64,000 bases of DNA from Butyrivibrio hungatei DSM 14810 (GCF_900143205.1 NZ_FRDH01000004.1:213319-277318); one strand, 5' to 3'. Numbered from the stretch's first letter, positions 42,971 to 52,530 are shown. Translations and numbers: made by a program. The notes: generated from the sequence alone by a model not told the origin.

Positions 42971-44069
42971 GAATATAAAAAAATATCGAAAAGAAATGAA
43001 TCTTACACAAAGTGATCTGGCTGAAGCTTTTGGGATTACTGAAGGAGCCGTTTCTAAATGGGAAAGTGGTAATACCGTTCCTGATATTTCACTACTCATG
43101 GACCTTGCTGACTTTTTTGATATATCTGTAGATACATTGCTTGGGTATAGTATTTCATCCAAAAATATTGATGACATAATTAGTAAAATGAAAAATCTTT
43201 TGGATGAAGGAAAGTATGATGAAGCAGTATCTGTGGCTGAGAAGGCTCTTGTAAGGTATCCAGGAAATTTCAAGATTCTTTACAAATGTGCGCATACATA
43301 TGGGACTGCATTAAGACAAAGCAATGCTAAAGAGTATTGTAAAAAAGCTATTGAATTATATGAAAATTCGATTCGTTATTTATACCAAAACACTGATCCT
43401 GAAATCAATGAGTTCGTAATAAAAATGGAAATTGCTCATGTGAAGTTTTGGGATGATATTGATAAGGCACTTGCTGATTTTGAAGCGTTAAATTACATGG
43501 GTGTTTCAGATGTTCAGATAGCAAGAATACTTATGAGAAAGGGTAAGACTGATGAAGCACTAGATAAATATACTAGAACCATGGTGCGAGCCCTCATCCA
43601 TGATCTTGATATGGCGGCTGGAATGTTCATTGCACTTATAAGCACCGGCAAGAATAAAGCTTTTGTTGAAGCATCTGAATTAATGGAGTGGTACTTGGCT
43701 ATTATTGATGCAACCAGCAATGGGAAAATCAGCTATCTGACCAAGATGAAGACAGTAGTACTTGCATTTAAGGCCATGAGTCTATCATGTTCAAAAAATT
43801 ATGGAATTATGAGGCAGTGCTTGGATGAGGCTTTGGCGCTTGCTAAAGAATTTGATAAAAAACCATCCAATGATTTTAATGGAAAAATCAAGTTTTGGCA
43901 CGCTAGTGAAGATTTTAGCACTTCAGTATATGATGAGATAGGTTGCAGTGCTGTTGATGGAATAGATAATCTTTTTGACGAAATGATGGGAAAGGCTACT
44001 CCTGATGCTGTGGTAAAGAAAATGAAAGAAGCAAGGGAGTATTGGGATAGTATAAAACATAATGAATGA
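42951..44069 (+). CDS. XRE regulator with TPR-like C-terminus
   Basis: 372 residues. N-terminal helix-turn-helix (NLTQSDLAEAFGITEGAVSK, WESGNTVPDISLLMDLADFF, ISVDTLLGY) followed by ~300 residues of helix pairs resembling tetratricopeptide repeats (EAVSVAEKALVRYPGNFKIL). This family acts as regulators responding to peptides or as gauges of the pump's substrate. It overlaps the efflux gene by 20 bases, so it is made together with the pump. Confidence 0.88.
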   Translation: MQHKLSENIKKYRKEMNLTQSDLAEAFGITEGAVSKWESGNTVPDISLLMDLADFFDISVDTLLGYSISSKNIDDIISKMKNLLDEGKYDEAVSVAEKALVRYPGNFKILYKCAHTYGTALRQSNAKEYCKKAIELYENSIRYLYQNTDPEINEFVIKMEIAHVKFWDDIDKALADFEALNYMGVSDVQIARILMRKGKTDEALDKYTRTMVRALIHDLDMAAGMFIALISTGKNKAFVEASELMEWYLAIIDATSNGKISYLTKMKTVVLAFKAMSLSCSKNYGIMRQCLDEALALAKEFDKKPSNDFNGKIKFWHASEDFSTSVYDEIGCSAVDGIDNLFDEMMGKATPDAVVKKMKEAREYWDSIKHNE

Positions 44070-44193
44070 CGATTTGATTTTGACAGAACCTGATGAGAAA
44101 TATGCTGAAGAGGTTAGAGCATACAGGCAAGAGTTTATTGATATCGGTGATCACATGGATGGTTGTGGACATGCTAATTGGGTGATATACTAA
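44062..44193 (+). pseudogene. Truncated GNAT acetyltransferase start
   Basis: 43 codons: LILTEPDEKYAEEVRAYRQE then FIDIGDHMDGCGHANW, the usual opening of a GNAT-family acetyltransferase (residues before the catalytic core). The frame ends in a stop after WVIY. The acetyl-CoA-binding motif is missing. Another short frame (44236-44307) between here and the next terminator is too short to judge. Confidence 0.65.
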
Positions 44194-44320
44194 TTTTGTT
44201 GTAAAAATTCTAAAGAAAGCGAGGTAATCATAATAATGAGTGTAGAGATGATGAATATGAACGTTTTAACTAAATATTTTATGAAGACCTCGGTTTATGA
44301 TAAATAATCAGATTTTTCTT

Positions 44321-44352
44321 AGCCGTGGCTTATTAGTCACGGCTTTTTCTTT
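44321..44352 (+). terminator. Intrinsic terminator after the pump-regulator operon
   Basis: AGCCGTG pairs with CACGGCT around ten bases, followed by a T-rich run. Confidence 0.88.
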
Positions 44353-44433
44353 TTTAATTTAAACCAGCCATATTCTTGGCACTTTTCCATACTGGGGTCT
44401 CCATACCAATTATTGAATAAGGATGGAGAAAAA

Positions 44434-45438
44434 ATGAATAATTCAAACGAAAAATTATCTAAAGGCAGGGTATCTGCAATTCACAAGAATAGCTATATCC
44501 TAAGATTTGAGGGAAAAGATATTTCAGCAAAGCTAAAGGGAAGCTTTAGAGAAGAAGAGGCAGAGAATCTTCCGGTAGTTGGAGATTATGTTTCTTTTGC
44601 CTATAATGAAAACGGAGATTCCCTCATAGCGTCTGTCTATGAGAGAACAAGCTTTTTACAAAGACCAGATCAAGCTAAAACTGGCGTAATGCAGTACATG
44701 GTGGCAAACGTTGACTATACCTTTATAGTGACATCACTAAATGAAGACTACAGCTTTAACAGGATTGCCAGATACGTAAGCGTCGTTTTACAGGGGCATT
44801 CTATTCCTGTTGTGATCCTTACAAAGTCAGACCTTTGCAGTAACTATGGCAGATATATAAGGGAAGTCGAGAGTGTATCTGATCAGGTTAGAGTTCATGC
44901 AATTTCGGCACTGTATGGCATAGGAATAGATGAACTTCAGGAATATATGCGTCCTGGCGTTACTATATGTCTCATGGGATCATCTGGAGCTGGGAAATCA
45001 ACTCTTTTAAACGAGCTTGCAGGTGAATACCTGATGAAGACCTCTGCTGTAAGAGAGTCAGATTCTACAGGTAGGCATACCACAACCTACAGGCAGCTCA
45101 TCGAGCTTGATAATGGTGTATCCATAATCGATACTCCAGGCATGAGAGAGATAGGAATGGCTAGTTCAGAGCAGGGAATAGACAATACCTTCTCTGATAT
45201 CTTGGCTCTTGAAAAAAACTGTAAATTCAGCGACTGCAAACATGATACGGAACCAGGATGTGCCATAAAGGCAGCAATAGAAAGTGGCGAACTTTCGATA
45301 GAGCGTTATAATCTATATAAGTCTTTACTTTCTGAAAACACCAGAAATTATGCCAAGAAAAAAGAAATTTCTAAATGGGCTAAGGCTGCCAAGAAAATGA
45401 AAATGAGCCCTAGGGACGGAGGTTACGGCTCATTTTAG
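44434..45438 (+). CDS. rsgA: Ribosome small-subunit-dependent GTPase A
   Basis: 334 residues. RsgA is a late maturation factor for the 30S subunit. The order is circularly permuted as in the family: OB-fold N-terminus (SKGRVSAIHKNSYILRFEGK), G4 LTKSDL, then G1 GSSGAGKSTLLNEL, a G2-like STGRHTTT, G3 DTPGMRE, and the C-terminal zinc site CKFSDCKHDTEPGC. ATG at 44434 follows GGATGGAG. The last ten residues (SPRDGGYGSF) are encoded by a short repeat also found next door, so the natural C-terminus may have been replaced. Confidence 0.95.
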   Translation: MNNSNEKLSKGRVSAIHKNSYILRFEGKDISAKLKGSFREEEAENLPVVGDYVSFAYNENGDSLIASVYERTSFLQRPDQAKTGVMQYMVANVDYTFIVTSLNEDYSFNRIARYVSVVLQGHSIPVVILTKSDLCSNYGRYIREVESVSDQVRVHAISALYGIGIDELQEYMRPGVTICLMGSSGAGKSTLLNELAGEYLMKTSAVRESDSTGRHTTTYRQLIELDNGVSIIDTPGMREIGMASSEQGIDNTFSDILALEKNCKFSDCKHDTEPGCAIKAAIESGELSIERYNLYKSLLSENTRNYAKKKEISKWAKAAKKMKMSPRDGGYGSF

Positions 45439-45479
45439 AAATAGTGAGCCCTAGGGACGGAGGTTAGGGCTCATTTTAG
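45404..45479. repeat. Two tandem copies of a 35-bp hairpin repeat
   Basis: The unit TGAGCCCTAGGGACGGAGGT continues with TAGGGCTCATTTT and folds as GAGCCCTA/TAGGGCTC with T-rich end, a terminator-like hairpin. Copy 1 is the 3' end of rsgA, copy 2 directly follows. A third, inverted copy is at 46807-46845, so the copies bracket the hydrolase gene and the giant palindrome. Confidence 0.8.
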
Positions 45480-45496
45480 TAACAGGAGGAAAATAA

Positions 45497-46051
45497 ATGA
45501 ATTCTAAAAAGCTCGCAGTAATCTTACCGGGAACAGGCTATAACAAGGATAAGCCTCTTTTATACTATGCTCAAACTATAGCTATAAAGAAGGAATACGA
45601 GATAGTTAACGTTGATTATGACAAATTCTTTGTAGGCGTTAACTATAGAAATCCTGATGAGATGAATGCTGTAGCGGATAAGGCATACGAATATGCGGCA
45701 GAGCGCCTTGATAGCATAAATTATAGAGAGTACGACAAGGTTGTATTTATTGGAAAGAGTTTTGGAACTATTGTGGGTGCCAGATACACTACTGAGCATA
45801 ACATGGCTCCAACACAGATCTGGTACACTCCTGTTATGGACGCCTATGAGAAGGCAGTAGGCCATATCGTGGCATTTATGGGAGATAAGGATCCAATAGC
45901 AGACGTGGACGCAGCGCGCAAGAAAGCGAAGGAAAAGGGAATTCCTCTCCACGTATATCCAGATGCCAATCACTCTCTGGCTACAGGGGATGCCCTTGTG
46001 GACATCGATACACTTAGGGATGTCATGACTATCACTAATGAAATCTTGTAA
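45497..46051 (+). CDS. Small alpha/beta hydrolase
   Basis: 184 residues. LAVILPGTGYNKDKPLLYYA opens the fold, VFIGKSFGTIVGARY holds the nucleophile elbow (G-K-S-F-G), and VYPDANHSLATG the catalytic His; an Asp in FMGDKDPIADV completes the triad. AGGAGG precedes the ATG. Substrate unknown. Flanked on the left by tandem short repeats and on the right by the giant palindrome. Confidence 0.8.
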   Translation: MNSKKLAVILPGTGYNKDKPLLYYAQTIAIKKEYEIVNVDYDKFFVGVNYRNPDEMNAVADKAYEYAAERLDSINYREYDKVVFIGKSFGTIVGARYTTEHNMAPTQIWYTPVMDAYEKAVGHIVAFMGDKDPIADVDAARKKAKEKGIPLHVYPDANHSLATGDALVDIDTLRDVMTITNEIL

Positions 46052-46062
46052 GACAAAAATGA

Positions 46063-46806
46063 GTTACCATTCACAGTTTAGGGATACCCGCTGGCTGGTT
46101 CACTGGGGCCGCGCCCTGCCTCTGCCTAGTTCAGCTAAGTGGGGCCGCCAGCCTAAAGTTTATTTTTGTTCATCCTTTGGATTTTTATGTTCATGGCATT
46201 ATATTTCTTACTTTAAATTCTTTGAAACAAACTCGTCTTTGAGGCACATTTTTGGCTGTAAAGTTTTGGGTTTGAACGATTGTCAAAAAAACGCCATTTT
46301 CTTGTGCTCATAAGCAGCTTTTGAAGCGCATGCGGTTTGCGTTGTTTGAAGCAGGGCGTTAAGAATTTATAATAAGTGGTCACGCCCGCTTTCTGCGGGC
46401 TTTGTAAACAGGAATAAGAGGTGACTCTGCAAGCTAGCTTGCGAGATCACCTCTTTTCCTGTTATGGGAGCGTAGTTCCAATGACCACTTATTATAAATT
46501 CCGCCCTGCAAGTATGTAGCAAGAGCATGCGCATTAAAACAAAAGCTGCATGAGCACATAGAAAAGTATCGTTTTTTTGATGAGGACAAAACAAAACTTT
46601 ACAGCAAAATGGCATCAAAGACTCAGACAGTGTTTCAAAAACAGAATTTAAAGTAAGGAATATAACGCTCATGAACATAGAAAAATCCTCAGAGATTCTC
46701 AAAAACAAACTTTAGGCTGGCGGCCCCACTTAGCTGAACTAGGCAATGGCAGGGCGCAGCACCCAGTGAACCAGCCAGCGGGTATCCCTAAACTGTGAAT
46801 GGTAAC
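46063..46806. repeat. Giant imperfect palindrome, 744 bp
   Basis: The left arm from GTTACCATTCACAGTTTAGG (46063) is mirrored by the right arm ending at 46806. The match continues, with small differences, through both arms of about 370 bases to the centre GCAAGCTAGCTTGC (46429-46442). The outer ~105 bases and the inner ~120 bases are best kept; the middle has drifted more. The left arm alone holds a GCCCGC/GCGGGC side hairpin. No gene is credible inside. Confidence 0.92.
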
Positions 46807-46845
46807 AAAAATGAGCCCTAACCTCCGTCCCTAGAGCTCATTTTA
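46807..46845. repeat. Inverted third copy of the hairpin repeat
   Basis: AAAATGAGCCCTAACCTCCG followed by TCCCTAGAGCTCATTTT is the reverse complement of the unit at 45404-45479, with one change. It directly abuts the end of the giant palindrome. Confidence 0.85.
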
Positions 46846-46860
46846 TGCTAGAATTATAGT

Positions 46861-47301
46861 ATGAAGATAGATATAGAGAAGATTACTGCAGGGGAGGAAA
46901 GTGTAACCATACGCTACAAGGACCTCACACCTGCTATCAAAAGAATAATCGGCATCCTTGAAAAGACTGAGGATAAGCTGTGGGGCAAGACAGAAACAGG
47001 TACTGTCAGTATCAATCTCCACGACATTCTCTATCTTGAGTCTGTTGACGACAAGCTTTTTGCCTACACAGGCAGTAACGTTATAAAACTTGATGGAAGT
47101 CTTAATTCCTTTGTGACAGACATTGACGATGAGAGCTTTTTTAGATGCAGCAAGTCAATGGTCATCAATGTCAACAGGGTGAAGGCCTTGAAGAGCCTGT
47201 CCTCTAACAGGATAGACGCTACCATGGAAAGCGGCGAGCATATCATAATATCCAGAAGATATGCGTCAGATTTTAGAAGACTATTGAAGGGAGGCAGGTA
47301 A
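46861..47301 (+). CDS. LytTR-family DNA-binding regulator
   Basis: 146 residues; C-terminal LytTR domain (GTVSINLHDILYLESVDDKL, FFRCSKSMVINVNRVKAL, HIIISRRYASDFRRLL). No receiver domain, as in the small LytTR regulators paired with DUF3021 membrane proteins in Firmicutes. A TATGCT box lies only about 12-17 bases before the ATG and no ribosome site is seen, so translation may be leaderless. It ends one base before the DUF3021 gene. Confidence 0.88.
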   Translation: MKIDIEKITAGEESVTIRYKDLTPAIKRIIGILEKTEDKLWGKTETGTVSINLHDILYLESVDDKLFAYTGSNVIKLDGSLNSFVTDIDDESFFRCSKSMVINVNRVKALKSLSSNRIDATMESGEHIIISRRYASDFRRLLKGGR

Positions 47302-47302
47302 T

Positions 47303-47770
47303 ATGAAGGACAAAAAGAAATTATCACTGTGGGAACTGTATCTTACAAAAGAGATAGGTATTGAGTTTAAGTCATGCCTTTATTTCTTTGCATTTCTCTT
47401 TTTCTACTGTGTTTACAGAGTATGCCTTGGAATCTACGACGCCAGCATACTGCACATGACAGAGCTTATATTTACCTGCTATATAATTGGCTATATCCAG
47501 GTGTATCTTCTTTGGAATTTTGACGAAGCTGACAAGCTTGGACTCAAGGAAGCCTTTGGTATGATAGGCTGCACCGCAGTTTATTGCATTATCTCATATG
47601 TATTTAACTGGTTTGCAAAAGACCTTTTGGTAACGATTTTATTTGCGGCGTACATTTTACTTGTTTATTTCTGCGTATATCTGATCTACAAATATAAGCG
47701 CAAGATAGATGACAAAAAACTAAACGAAGACCTTAAATTTTTCCAGACAAGCCATCAAAAAAGTGAATGA
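47303..47770 (+). CDS. DUF3021 membrane protein
   Basis: 155 residues with four membrane segments (FKSCLYFFAFLFFYCVYRVC, LIFTCYIIGYIQVYLLWNFD and two more) and a charged C-terminus. DUF3021 proteins are regularly encoded with a LytTR regulator and restrain it at the membrane. GGGAGG precedes the ATG. An ABC exporter follows after about 90 bases. Confidence 0.88.
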   Translation: MKDKKKLSLWELYLTKEIGIEFKSCLYFFAFLFFYCVYRVCLGIYDASILHMTELIFTCYIIGYIQVYLLWNFDEADKLGLKEAFGMIGCTAVYCIISYVFNWFAKDLLVTILFAAYILLVYFCVYLIYKYKRKIDDKKLNEDLKFFQTSHQKSE

Positions 47771-47862
47771 TAGAGGTAATATAGTGCATCTTACGGGAAC
47801 ATGTATTGTTCCCGTTTTTTGTTTTTGTTATGAATAAATTACAAGAACAAAGGAGGCACTAT

Positions 47863-48561
47863 ATGAAAGAAAATGTTATCGAGATCAGACATCTCACAAA
47901 AAATTACGGTAAGAGCCGAGGAGTAATAGATGTATCTCTAAATGTAAAGCAGGGAGATATCTTTGGCTTTCTTGGACCTAACGGAGCGGGCAAATCTACC
48001 ACGATACGATCCATGCTTGGATTTCTTAAGATAAATGAGGGCAGTATCAATATCCTTGGAATGGACAGCGTAAGGGACCATGAAAAGATACTTAGAGAAG
48101 TAGGCTACATGCCATCTGAAGCCTGGTTTTACGATTCCATGAAAGTAAAGGATGTTATCAAATACGCAGCAGACGTAAGAGGGCTTGACTGCAGTAATGA
48201 AGCAGGGATGCTCTGTGAAAGGCTTAAGGTTGATACAAACAAAAAGATAAAACAGCTGTCACTTGGAAATAGAAAGAAGGTCAGCATTGTCTGTGCAATG
48301 CAGCATAAGCCAAAGCTCTTTATCTTTGACGAGCCTACAGGAGGTCTCGACCCTCTTATGCAAAAGAAATTCTTTGAACTCATAAATGAATATGTAGATA
48401 AAGGCGCCACATGTCTTTTATCAACACATGTATTATCTGAAGTTGATAAATACTGTAAAAATGCAGCAATCATGAGAGACGGAAGGCTCACAATGCTTGA
48501 TACACCACATATTGATGATGAGACTTTCCTAAGTTTTTATGAAGATGATGAGGAGGCGTAA
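47863..48561 (+). CDS. ABC transporter ATP-binding protein
   Basis: 232 residues from the ATG at 47863 (AGGAGG nine bases before). Walker A GPNGAGKSTT, signature LSLGNRKKVS, Walker B LFIFDEPTGGLDPLM, H-loop STHVL. It resembles the ATPase at 3226-4113 in type. Works with the permease directly downstream. Likely under control of the LytTR-DUF3021 pair, a common arrangement. Confidence 0.93.
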   Translation: MKENVIEIRHLTKNYGKSRGVIDVSLNVKQGDIFGFLGPNGAGKSTTIRSMLGFLKINEGSINILGMDSVRDHEKILREVGYMPSEAWFYDSMKVKDVIKYAADVRGLDCSNEAGMLCERLKVDTNKKIKQLSLGNRKKVSIVCAMQHKPKLFIFDEPTGGLDPLMQKKFFELINEYVDKGATCLLSTHVLSEVDKYCKNAAIMRDGRLTMLDTPHIDDETFLSFYEDDEEA

Positions 48562-48563
48562 AT

Positions 48564-49355
48564 ATGAGATCAGTACTTAAAAGAGAATTATTACTTAATA
48601 TAAAGAGCTTGCTAATATGGAGCCTTTCAGTAGGACTTATGGGATTTGCCTGCATACTGCTGTATCAGTCAATGGAAGGCGAGATGAAGGACATGGCAGA
48701 TGCCTTTTCCAATATGGGAGCCTTTTCAGAAGCCTTTGGAATGAGTACTCTTAGTATTGCAACGCTAAAAGGATACTTTGCTACAGAAGTAGGAGCTGTT
48801 CATGGCCTTGGAAGTGCCATGTTTGCAGCTATAACAGCAATAGGCATTATTTCTAAGGAAGAGGATGCCCATACGGGAGAATTTACATTTTCTCTTCCAC
48901 TATCAAGAAGTAAGATCATTGCAGCAAAGGGAATCTGCGTAGCCATAATGCTTATAGTGTTTACAGCAATCTGTATAGCATTTTACTACATAGGATTTGA
49001 GATCCTAGGCGAAGAGATGCCTATGGATCAGTTCATGAAATTCATGGGAATGCAGCTTCTTATGAATGCTGAGATTGCAGGTATCTGCTTTGGAGTGTCA
49101 GCTATTTCTGGTAAGAACAGAATGGGACTTGGCCTTGGAATAGCTCTCGTATGCTATGCTTACGACGTAATGGGAAGAGTGGTTCCTGACCTCAAAGACT
49201 ACCTCTTTATAGGCCCCTATTCATATTCCAACGCATCCGAGATATTTACTGGGGTAGCTACTGAAGGAAAAGCTATAGTACTGGCAGCAGTTTTTTTGAT
49301 CGGAGGAGTGGCCTTTGCATTCTTAAGATTTAACAAAAGAGATCTGGCAAGCTGA
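48564..49355 (+). CDS. ABC-2 type permease
   Basis: 263 residues, six membrane segments, beginning MRSVLKRELLLNIKSLLIWS and containing GEFTFSLPLSRSKIIAAKGI, the cytoplasmic segment usual in this family. Starts two bases after the ATPase stop. Substrate unknown; lipids, peptides or drugs are all possible. Confidence 0.92.
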   Translation: MRSVLKRELLLNIKSLLIWSLSVGLMGFACILLYQSMEGEMKDMADAFSNMGAFSEAFGMSTLSIATLKGYFATEVGAVHGLGSAMFAAITAIGIISKEEDAHTGEFTFSLPLSRSKIIAAKGICVAIMLIVFTAICIAFYYIGFEILGEEMPMDQFMKFMGMQLLMNAEIAGICFGVSAISGKNRMGLGLGIALVCYAYDVMGRVVPDLKDYLFIGPYSYSNASEIFTGVATEGKAIVLAAVFLIGGVAFAFLRFNKRDLAS

Positions 49356-49467
49356 TAAAAAAATAAATTTATACTGTACGAAATATAGTATTATGTGATA
49401 TCATACTAAATGTTGCGGTCAATGTAACAAATATTAAAGGGAAAAATATAGAAAGAGGTATGATGTT

Positions 49468-49869
49468 ATGAAAAAGTTAGTTTCAAGAATCCTTCTTCCA
49501 CTTATGGCTTGCTTAATGCTTGTAGCTTGTGGAGCACCAAGTTCACTTGAGGAAATCCTTACATCTGATGCTGCAGTAGCAGAGACAGAGAAGGCTAAGG
49601 AAGATCTCCTTTCTCAGTACAGTGACACATATTCAGACTATGCTATGGAAGTAAGTGGTAACAACCTTACTTACAAGTATTACTATGTAGAAGAGCTTTC
49701 AGCTTCAGCTGATGATCTTAAGGCAGCTCTTGAGGGTGAGACATCATGGTCAGATCTTATCAACCAGACAAAGGATGAAATCGAGAAGACAGCTAAGATT
49801 CGTCCAGAGACAGTTACATTTGCTTACTATACAGCAGATGGTACAGAAATCTTCAGCATTACAGAGTAA
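49468..49869 (+). CDS. Small lipoprotein, DUF4854-like
   Basis: 133 residues with a lipoprotein signal (ILLPLMACLMLVACG, lipid-modified Cys at about residue 21). The mature part is acidic and contains YSDYAMEVSGNNLTYKYYYV. It resembles the DUF4854 lipoproteins of Lachnospiraceae. Function unknown. Own transcript, ended by the long hairpin at 49910-49964. Confidence 0.75.
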   Translation: MKKLVSRILLPLMACLMLVACGAPSSLEEILTSDAAVAETEKAKEDLLSQYSDTYSDYAMEVSGNNLTYKYYYVEELSASADDLKAALEGETSWSDLINQTKDEIEKTAKIRPETVTFAYYTADGTEIFSITE

Positions 49870-49909
49870 TTCTTAAGATAATAAAGTGTTTTTTTGAATG
49901 AAATTAAGA

Positions 49910-49964
49910 AAGTGGATTTTTTTGTGATTTGAAATCTCAAATGCAAAAAAGTCCACTTTTTCTT
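49910..49964 (+). terminator. Long intrinsic terminator
   Basis: AAGTGGA, a run of Ts and ATTTGA pair with TCAAAT, As and TCCACTT, then TTTT. The stem exceeds 20 bp. Confidence 0.85.
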
Positions 49965-49991
49965 ATTATATTCATCTGCTAAAATTTCCTT

Positions 49992-51059
49992 ATGAATAAA
50001 GAAAGCGTGGATAAATACAAAAAGAGGATCGTAAGACAATATCTGATACTGATATTTACTCTTGTCTTTGTTCTGGCAACTTTATTTGTCGGTGCATTTA
50101 CCTACAGGTTTTACAAGATAGATATAGAAAATCAGGCAGATGCTACTGTATATGACAAATATTATGTAATGATCACGGATAATTATAAGGCAGATTTCTG
50201 GAAGTCAGTGTATGAGGGAGCACTGGCTACTGCCAAGAAAGATAATATCTATGTAGATCTTTTGGGAGAGAATCTTTCAGAGGGGCGTTCATGTGAGGAG
50301 CTTATGAAGATAGCCATAGCTTCCAAGGTGGACGGAATCATTGTTTACGCCAACGAATCAGCAGTAATGACAAGACTTATAAATGACGCTGTATCTAACG
50401 GAATACCTGTAGTTACGCTCTATGGAGATAGCGCAAGGTCCGACAGACTCAGCTTTGTTGGTGTGGGCGGATATAGTATCGGCAAGCTCTATGGCAAACA
50501 GATCCTTGGCATTTTGGAAAAGAAATCTGAAAATGATGAAGAAAACTTAGAGACGAAGGTCTGTGTTCTTGCCAGCGCCGATACTCAAAATACCGGACAG
50601 AACATCATAATCTCTTCAATGCAGGATACAATAAATGAAGAAGCTGGTGATTCCCAGAACATTTCAGTATCTATAGTAACAGTTGATAATACCAATACTT
50701 TTTCCGCAGAAGAATCCATCAGAGACATTTTCTTAAGTGAAGAGGTCCCTGATGTTATCGTGTGTTTAAATGAGCTTAATACGATCTGTGCATATCAGGC
50801 AGTTGTTGATTTCAATATGGTTGGTGAAGTTGATATCCTTGGCTACTATGATTCAAAGGAAATCTTAAGTGCTATTGATAAAGGAGTTGTTCATTCAACA
50901 ATCTCTATCAATACAGATCAGCTTGGAGAATATAGTGTAAGTGCGCTCTATGATTACTACGAATATGGTAATACCAGCCAGTATTATATGGCGGATATAA
51001 CTCTTATTAATAAGGATAACGTAGCTGACTTTATAAATAAGGAGGGCAAGGATGAATAA
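49992..51059 (+). CDS. Membrane-anchored periplasmic-binding-type sugar sensor
   Basis: 355 residues. One N-terminal membrane segment (YLILIFTLVFVLATLFVGAF) leads to a periplasmic-binding protein fold of the ribose/xylose class (YYVMITDNYKADFWKSVYEG, KVDGIIVYANESAV). There is no lipoprotein Cys and no transporter gene attached, so it probably senses sugar for the histidine kinase that follows. It overlaps the kinase gene by 8 bases. Confidence 0.85.
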   Translation: MNKESVDKYKKRIVRQYLILIFTLVFVLATLFVGAFTYRFYKIDIENQADATVYDKYYVMITDNYKADFWKSVYEGALATAKKDNIYVDLLGENLSEGRSCEELMKIAIASKVDGIIVYANESAVMTRLINDAVSNGIPVVTLYGDSARSDRLSFVGVGGYSIGKLYGKQILGILEKKSENDEENLETKVCVLASADTQNTGQNIIISSMQDTINEEAGDSQNISVSIVTVDNTNTFSAEESIRDIFLSEEVPDVIVCLNELNTICAYQAVVDFNMVGEVDILGYYDSKEILSAIDKGVVHSTISINTDQLGEYSVSALYDYYEYGNTSQYYMADITLINKDNVADFINKEGKDE

Positions 51060-52530
51060 GTTTTTGAACAAACCCCTCCAGTTTAAGATCATCAGTATCT
51101 GTATCTTTGCAAACGTTATTATCTTTATTGTTAATATGTTCCTTATCCTGGGAATCAACAGTATGTCCAAGGATATGGAGCTGATCTACGAAGACAACAG
51201 ATCTTTGAATGAATTGTCAGATTCCTTGAGTGCAGTACAGGACTCCATGACAGGGTATCTTAGTTCCAAGACCAGTGACTCTCTTGAAGAATACTACAAG
51301 AGCGCTCAGGCCTATCAAGATATGGCAGAGAAACTTGATGATAAGGTAACCGATTTCTCTTTTAACAGAATGGAGAGAAATATCAAGTACATGTCCTATA
51401 GATATCTGGAAGTTGTTGACCAGACCATCGAAGCTAAGCGTGGTCGTAATGTAGAAAAATACAGAAACTACTACGAGACAGCAACAGGACTATATGAAGA
51501 TATCAGCGCATATATCACAAGCCTTAATTTGGAGCTCTTTGTAGCAAACTCAGAGAACTACGTTATGCTTTCTAAAGGCTATAGGAACTTCGAAGCTGTG
51601 GCTGTCACTATCATGACTCTTATCATGATAGGTAACGTTGTGATCGTAACAAGCTTTGTAAGTGCTATGATCATGCCTCTTAAGAACCTTGCTGATTCAG
51701 CAGATGAAGTGGCAAAAGGTAACTTTGATGCAGACCTTCCTGAGATTGCCTATAACGATGAGATCGGAATAGTTATCGGTGCTTTTAACAAGATGGTTGT
51801 CAGCATCAAGGATTATATCGAGAAGTTAAAAGAGAGCCTTGAAAAAGAAAGATATATGCAGGAAAAAGAGCTTATGATGGAGGCGCATCTTAAGGATGCC
51901 CAGCTTAAGTACCTTCAGGCCCAGATCAATCCACACTTTCTATTTAACACACTTAATGCGGGAGCTCAACTGGCCATGATGGAGGGAGCTGATAAGACCT
52001 ATGAGTACGTTCAGACCGTGGCAGATTTTTTCAGATACAATGTCAAAAATCAGAAAACTTTTGTTACAATTAGTGAAGAGGTTACGCTGGTTGATAACTA
52101 TATTCAGATTTTGAATGTTCGTTTTTCTGGCGATATAGGTTACGAGAAGCAGGTTGACAACAGGCTCCTTGAATGTAAGATGCCAAGCATGATCCTGCAG
52201 CCTATCGTTGAGAATGCAGTTAATCATGGAATCCGCGAGATGGGTGATAAGGGTATGATCACCTTGAAGGTATATCGCGAGGATAGTAATGTCTGCATCT
52301 GCATCAAGGACAATGGTAAGGGAATCAGTCAGGAAGACATAGACAAGATCCTTAGTGGGGACTACTCTCCAAAAGAGCAGCAATATGACAATAATGGTAT
52401 TGGTATGGACAATGTCATATCAAGGCTTCGTCTCTTTGCTGGGGAGAGGGATGTTGTCAGTATCGTAAGTTCTGGTCCTAATATGGGATGCGAGGTCATA
52501 ATCAGGCTTCCACTTGCAAAAAACAAATAA
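51052..52530 (+). CDS. Sensor histidine kinase, LytS/YesM type
   Basis: 492 residues: two membrane segments (near residues 12-35 and 185-205) flank an external helical domain, then a HAMP linker (MPLKNLADSADEVAKGNFDA), the His kinase box QINPHFLFNTLNA, N-box ENAVNHGI and G-box NGIGMDNV. Autophosphorylates the His in PHFLFN and passes phosphate to the response regulator downstream. Signal probably through the anchored sugar-binding protein encoded just upstream. Confidence 0.95.
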   Translation: MNKFLNKPLQFKIISICIFANVIIFIVNMFLILGINSMSKDMELIYEDNRSLNELSDSLSAVQDSMTGYLSSKTSDSLEEYYKSAQAYQDMAEKLDDKVTDFSFNRMERNIKYMSYRYLEVVDQTIEAKRGRNVEKYRNYYETATGLYEDISAYITSLNLELFVANSENYVMLSKGYRNFEAVAVTIMTLIMIGNVVIVTSFVSAMIMPLKNLADSADEVAKGNFDADLPEIAYNDEIGIVIGAFNKMVVSIKDYIEKLKESLEKERYMQEKELMMEAHLKDAQLKYLQAQINPHFLFNTLNAGAQLAMMEGADKTYEYVQTVADFFRYNVKNQKTFVTISEEVTLVDNYIQILNVRFSGDIGYEKQVDNRLLECKMPSMILQPIVENAVNHGIREMGDKGMITLKVYREDSNVCICIKDNGKGISQEDIDKILSGDYSPKEQQYDNNGIGMDNVISRLRLFAGERDVVSIVSSGPNMGCEVIIRLPLAKNK

